From NCBI GenBank assembly GCA_026874595.1, contig CM049306.1, forward strand, positions 54,094,019 to 54,158,018: DNA of 64,000 nt, read 5' to 3'. Position numbers and translations under genes: made by a program. Below are positions 61,179-64,000 of the stretch, in pieces; the stretch's first letter is position 1; the number at the start of each line of letters is the position of its first letter. The notes below the pieces were generated by a model. It saw only the letters and a list, made by a program, of their open reading frames with translations, searched no databases and was not told the DNA's origin. The stretch comes from Sipunculus nudus (taxonomy: Eukaryota; Annelida; Sipuncula; Golfingiida; Sipunculidae).

Positions 61179-64000
61179 TTCATACAACAACGTGTGCATA
61201 TCAGTTTATTTTGCAAGTTGGCGCTTCAAATGTAAACATTCGCTGTAATTGACTAAAATACAGTTCTTTTCCCTCAGAACAGATATAACTTTTTAATCTA
61301 GTTTTCCTTTTATTGCTTATTTGCTTGATCAAACAACCGATTGGTCTCTTGAAAAAATAAAAATAAACTATGTAAAAGATTTTAATTTCGTGAGCAAACT
61401 ATCAATAATATCGCTCTTGTCTCTTTTACATCCTGTTTTGTCACGCTTCCCCCAAGTATTACTTCCATGAACAAGACATTTCTCTCAGAAGAACCACATA
61501 AATATGACATGGCAACCTACAGTTGAATTCAGAATAAATACCTTTTTCAATGGTCATTCAACACCTGTTTTAATAACATCACTGTCGTTATCGTTAAGAA
61601 ATAATTTTGAACTGACGATGAAATTACCGAAGACAGGTCTTGTGTGTTGTTCCAATCTACCAGTACAGAACAATAACGGAGGTATCCCCATGAGTGTCAT
61701 CGGTAAATTCTTCATATATCCTTGATAGTATATAGGTAATAATACAGGGGGAATTCTTCCTAATGAAGTAATCATGTCACGGTCGAGGTACGGGATGTAC
61801 AACCTGCCAGCGTTAAAAACGGGCCGTTAGATTTCAAAAATGACGCTTTACCAGGTGGGCAAAAGTCACAATATATTTTTGATACAAAGCTATGGGTCAG
61901 CACACCCTGGACAGCAATGTTTATAAATTACCAAAATAAAATATATCAAACATTTTCAATAAAAAATGTTTGGTAATAATGTGGGTCTCATATATCTTTA
62001 ATAATATGTATTGGGGAAACGCGTATATTATGTAAATGAACTCATTTTATGATTTTTTTCAGGAGGTACAACCCACTTCCTGTTTAGAATCAATCTTGCC
62101 TCTTTTTGTGATTGAAACAAAATTTTCCTTCACATGCGGACCGGCTGACTCTAGGGCATCAATAAACAAATCCGGCGTCAAGTCGTTCACATTGCGCCAG
62201 TAAATTAAATTATTTACGTTCTCTGTAATTAACTTTTTATCATGTCTTTAATTCGTTTGTAATCACCACAAAGAAAGACAATAGGAACCTTTGAACGTGG
62301 TGGGCTTCCTTTCACTCTCTTACACCTGTTCCGATGTTGAGTAAAAAACATTATAAGGTCGTAACCGAAGACTCATTTTGATTTATCTGTGAAGTAATTC
62401 TAGGCTCGCGTTTAACTTTGGCCCATTATGTCCTGTATTGGGGAGAGTTGGCAAATGCTCGGATCCATATGAACACTCGCTTCCTCGAAAGTACGCTGGC
62501 CCATTAGTACCATATAAAAAAAAATATTAAGTAGTGCACAACAGAGAATACATGTACATAAAGTCCTTCGCATGGCCTTCCTGCATTGCGTAAGTACTCT
62601 GAAAATTTTTATAAGCCCGACGATTTTGGTTTTCTTGTCTACAGCCGGTTACACATATTCACACTTTCAGCGAAGCGTAATGACGATATGTTTCATGTTT
62701 TCCTCCGCGATATTTTCTATTGATGATAAAAAAGGACGAAATATCTTTTTTTTTATAAAATATATGTTTAAATTACTTGCAAAAAAGAGATAAAGATATA
62801 AAAAATATATATATTAATATATATATTATTTTTCCAAATACTCCTTTTTAGGATTTTAACGTTCGTTTACTGAACCAGCCATAATATCCAGAAGGCTTAT
62901 GGATCTAGAAGTGAACAAAATATTCAGATTGTTTAAGTAATTGTATTACCTTAATACAAGGAGCGGTTTCAACATATTGCCGAGGTCAGTGTTTGGTGAG
63001 GACACGGAAACACGAGAGGAAATTATTCCTAGGACAGTCTCAAGGTGAGAATCTATCTGCGGAGAGAATTCGGTCCCCCTTAAACCTGAATCATCCTAGA
63101 ACAGTCCGGAGGGACTCACTGGGTAGTGACCGGGCCCTCAGCGATTTATAGAAGGATACATGTTTCCAAGTATAATCAATAGCCGTAGTCAATAGTTTAA
63201 CATAGGGGTGAATATCTGATTTTCTATTACAATTTGAAGCGAATGGGGATTCAGCCGGGACTGCAGCTCCGAACTCTAAACTTTTGGCCCTAATGTCCTA
63301 ATGAGAATACTGTCAGTCATCAATGTGCCATGTATTATTAAAGCTTATTGTATATATAATTATATTCGAGATTTGACGAAGCAACCTTTTGATGCTGGTT
63401 GTCTTAAGAGGGTTTAACTCCCTCCAAGGCCATCGTATGTGTCCCCACGCTATAAAGTGTTTAGTTTTGTCTCTCGAGGAAATTCTTGAAATTCATTCAG
63501 GAAATCATGGAAATGAATTGATCGAAGGTTTCACGGACTTATATAAACTGCTCACCATGACCCGGAAAGCAGGACTGCGATTTAAAGGTGGCATATATCA
63601 GCCTTTACCTCTTTTTCAAAGAGATCAATTAATATAATTAAATGTCATCGTACTGTTAATTCCAAGACCGGTATGGACAGACAGTCATTTAAAATTACCA
63701 CAACCCAACAGCCACCATAGATTAAGACAGGTGCAACAGACATCAGCGGTTTTTTTCTGACCAGATGGATCGTGTACAGATACAAAGGAATTCCCGAGAC
63801 TACACCAAGAGAGGAATCGATAAGTTCTTCAACTGCTTCATTGATACAAGCGACCCTACAGTGAACATGGAAACCAATTCAGACCGCAGTAAATACTCCT
63901 TTCCGGTCTCATTCGGTGATGTGGCAATGACGTTTATTGCTTGTGTCAATCAACGCTCCGTAGGTCTGGTCGATTTATGAGATCCGTTGATCAGTGTGCC
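61179..64000. other. Intergenic to window end; no gene recognised
   Basis: Frames of 71-82 codons at 61504-61802, 63389-63637 and 63765-63980 are the longest here. They show no domain, signal peptide or splice context that I can support. Confidence 0.4.

Noticed and set aside
60463-61216. Two related short open frames on the minus strand
   Set aside because: The shared peptide (HRHSF.ALKWPRNR) appears on opposite strands only because of the inverted repeat, and it breaks in the left arm, so no coding constraint is visible.

Overview
This window is gene-poor, AT-rich eukaryotic DNA. It is most likely from a lophotrochozoan invertebrate, probably a mollusc. The reasons are a single-exon FMRFamide-receptor-type GPCR, decayed LINE, Ty3/gypsy and SINE copies, many (TA)n arrays, and dispersed GACGGAC-rich and 'GCTATAGCTCA' type repeat ends that I associate with molluscan genomes. 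I see no operons, prokaryotic genes, rRNA or intact tRNA genes. The species cannot be named from the sequence alone.

Layout. 1-2189: the 3' part of a frameshifted L1/Tx1-like LINE. 3384-4431: an LTR-like repeat whose better relative, 35370-36611, is a solo LTR with a perfect 5-bp target duplication. 5888-10317: a 4.4-kb DNA transposon whose inverted ends bracket one reverse-strand, transposase-like gene (6407-9154) broken by three homopolymer-adjacent frameshifts. 11-14.8 kb: SINE-like pieces and a 46-bp minisatellite interrupted by a short transposon. 16740-17507: a second solo-LTR family with a 4-bp target duplication; a relative lies at 56194. 23942-25135: the only clearly intact protein-coding gene, a class A neuropeptide GPCR on the minus strand. 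30026-31020: a GC-rich non-autonomous element built from CCGTA(C/A)GG words. 31.9-32.4 kb: a possible promoter and two possible small exons. 37335-39830: a decayed Ty3/gypsy gag-pol remnant. 47.4-50.7 kb: seven (TA)n arrays with a near-identical inverted repeat. 60517-61178: a second, about 120-bp inverted repeat.

How the parts relate. Apart from the GPCR and the tentative exons, nearly everything recognisable is mobile DNA at different stages of decay. The strongest candidate for something little described is the 5.9-10.3 kb transposon. Its protein has RNase H-fold-like acidic motifs and a C-terminal motif faintly like the hAT 'SER' block, it has hAT-like CAGGG termini, and its flanking 8-mers match at 6 of 8 positions. 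A second cross-cutting theme is a set of short loci, each made of many copies of its own palindromic word (AGTACT, ATATCC, TAATCGATTA, GATATC, CCGTACGG, AATTGGAATT, GGTACC/GTACCTG, ATCGATTA). I interpret these as subterminal regions of several different hAT-like elements.

All calls are by eye. No alignment, database search or splice prediction was run.
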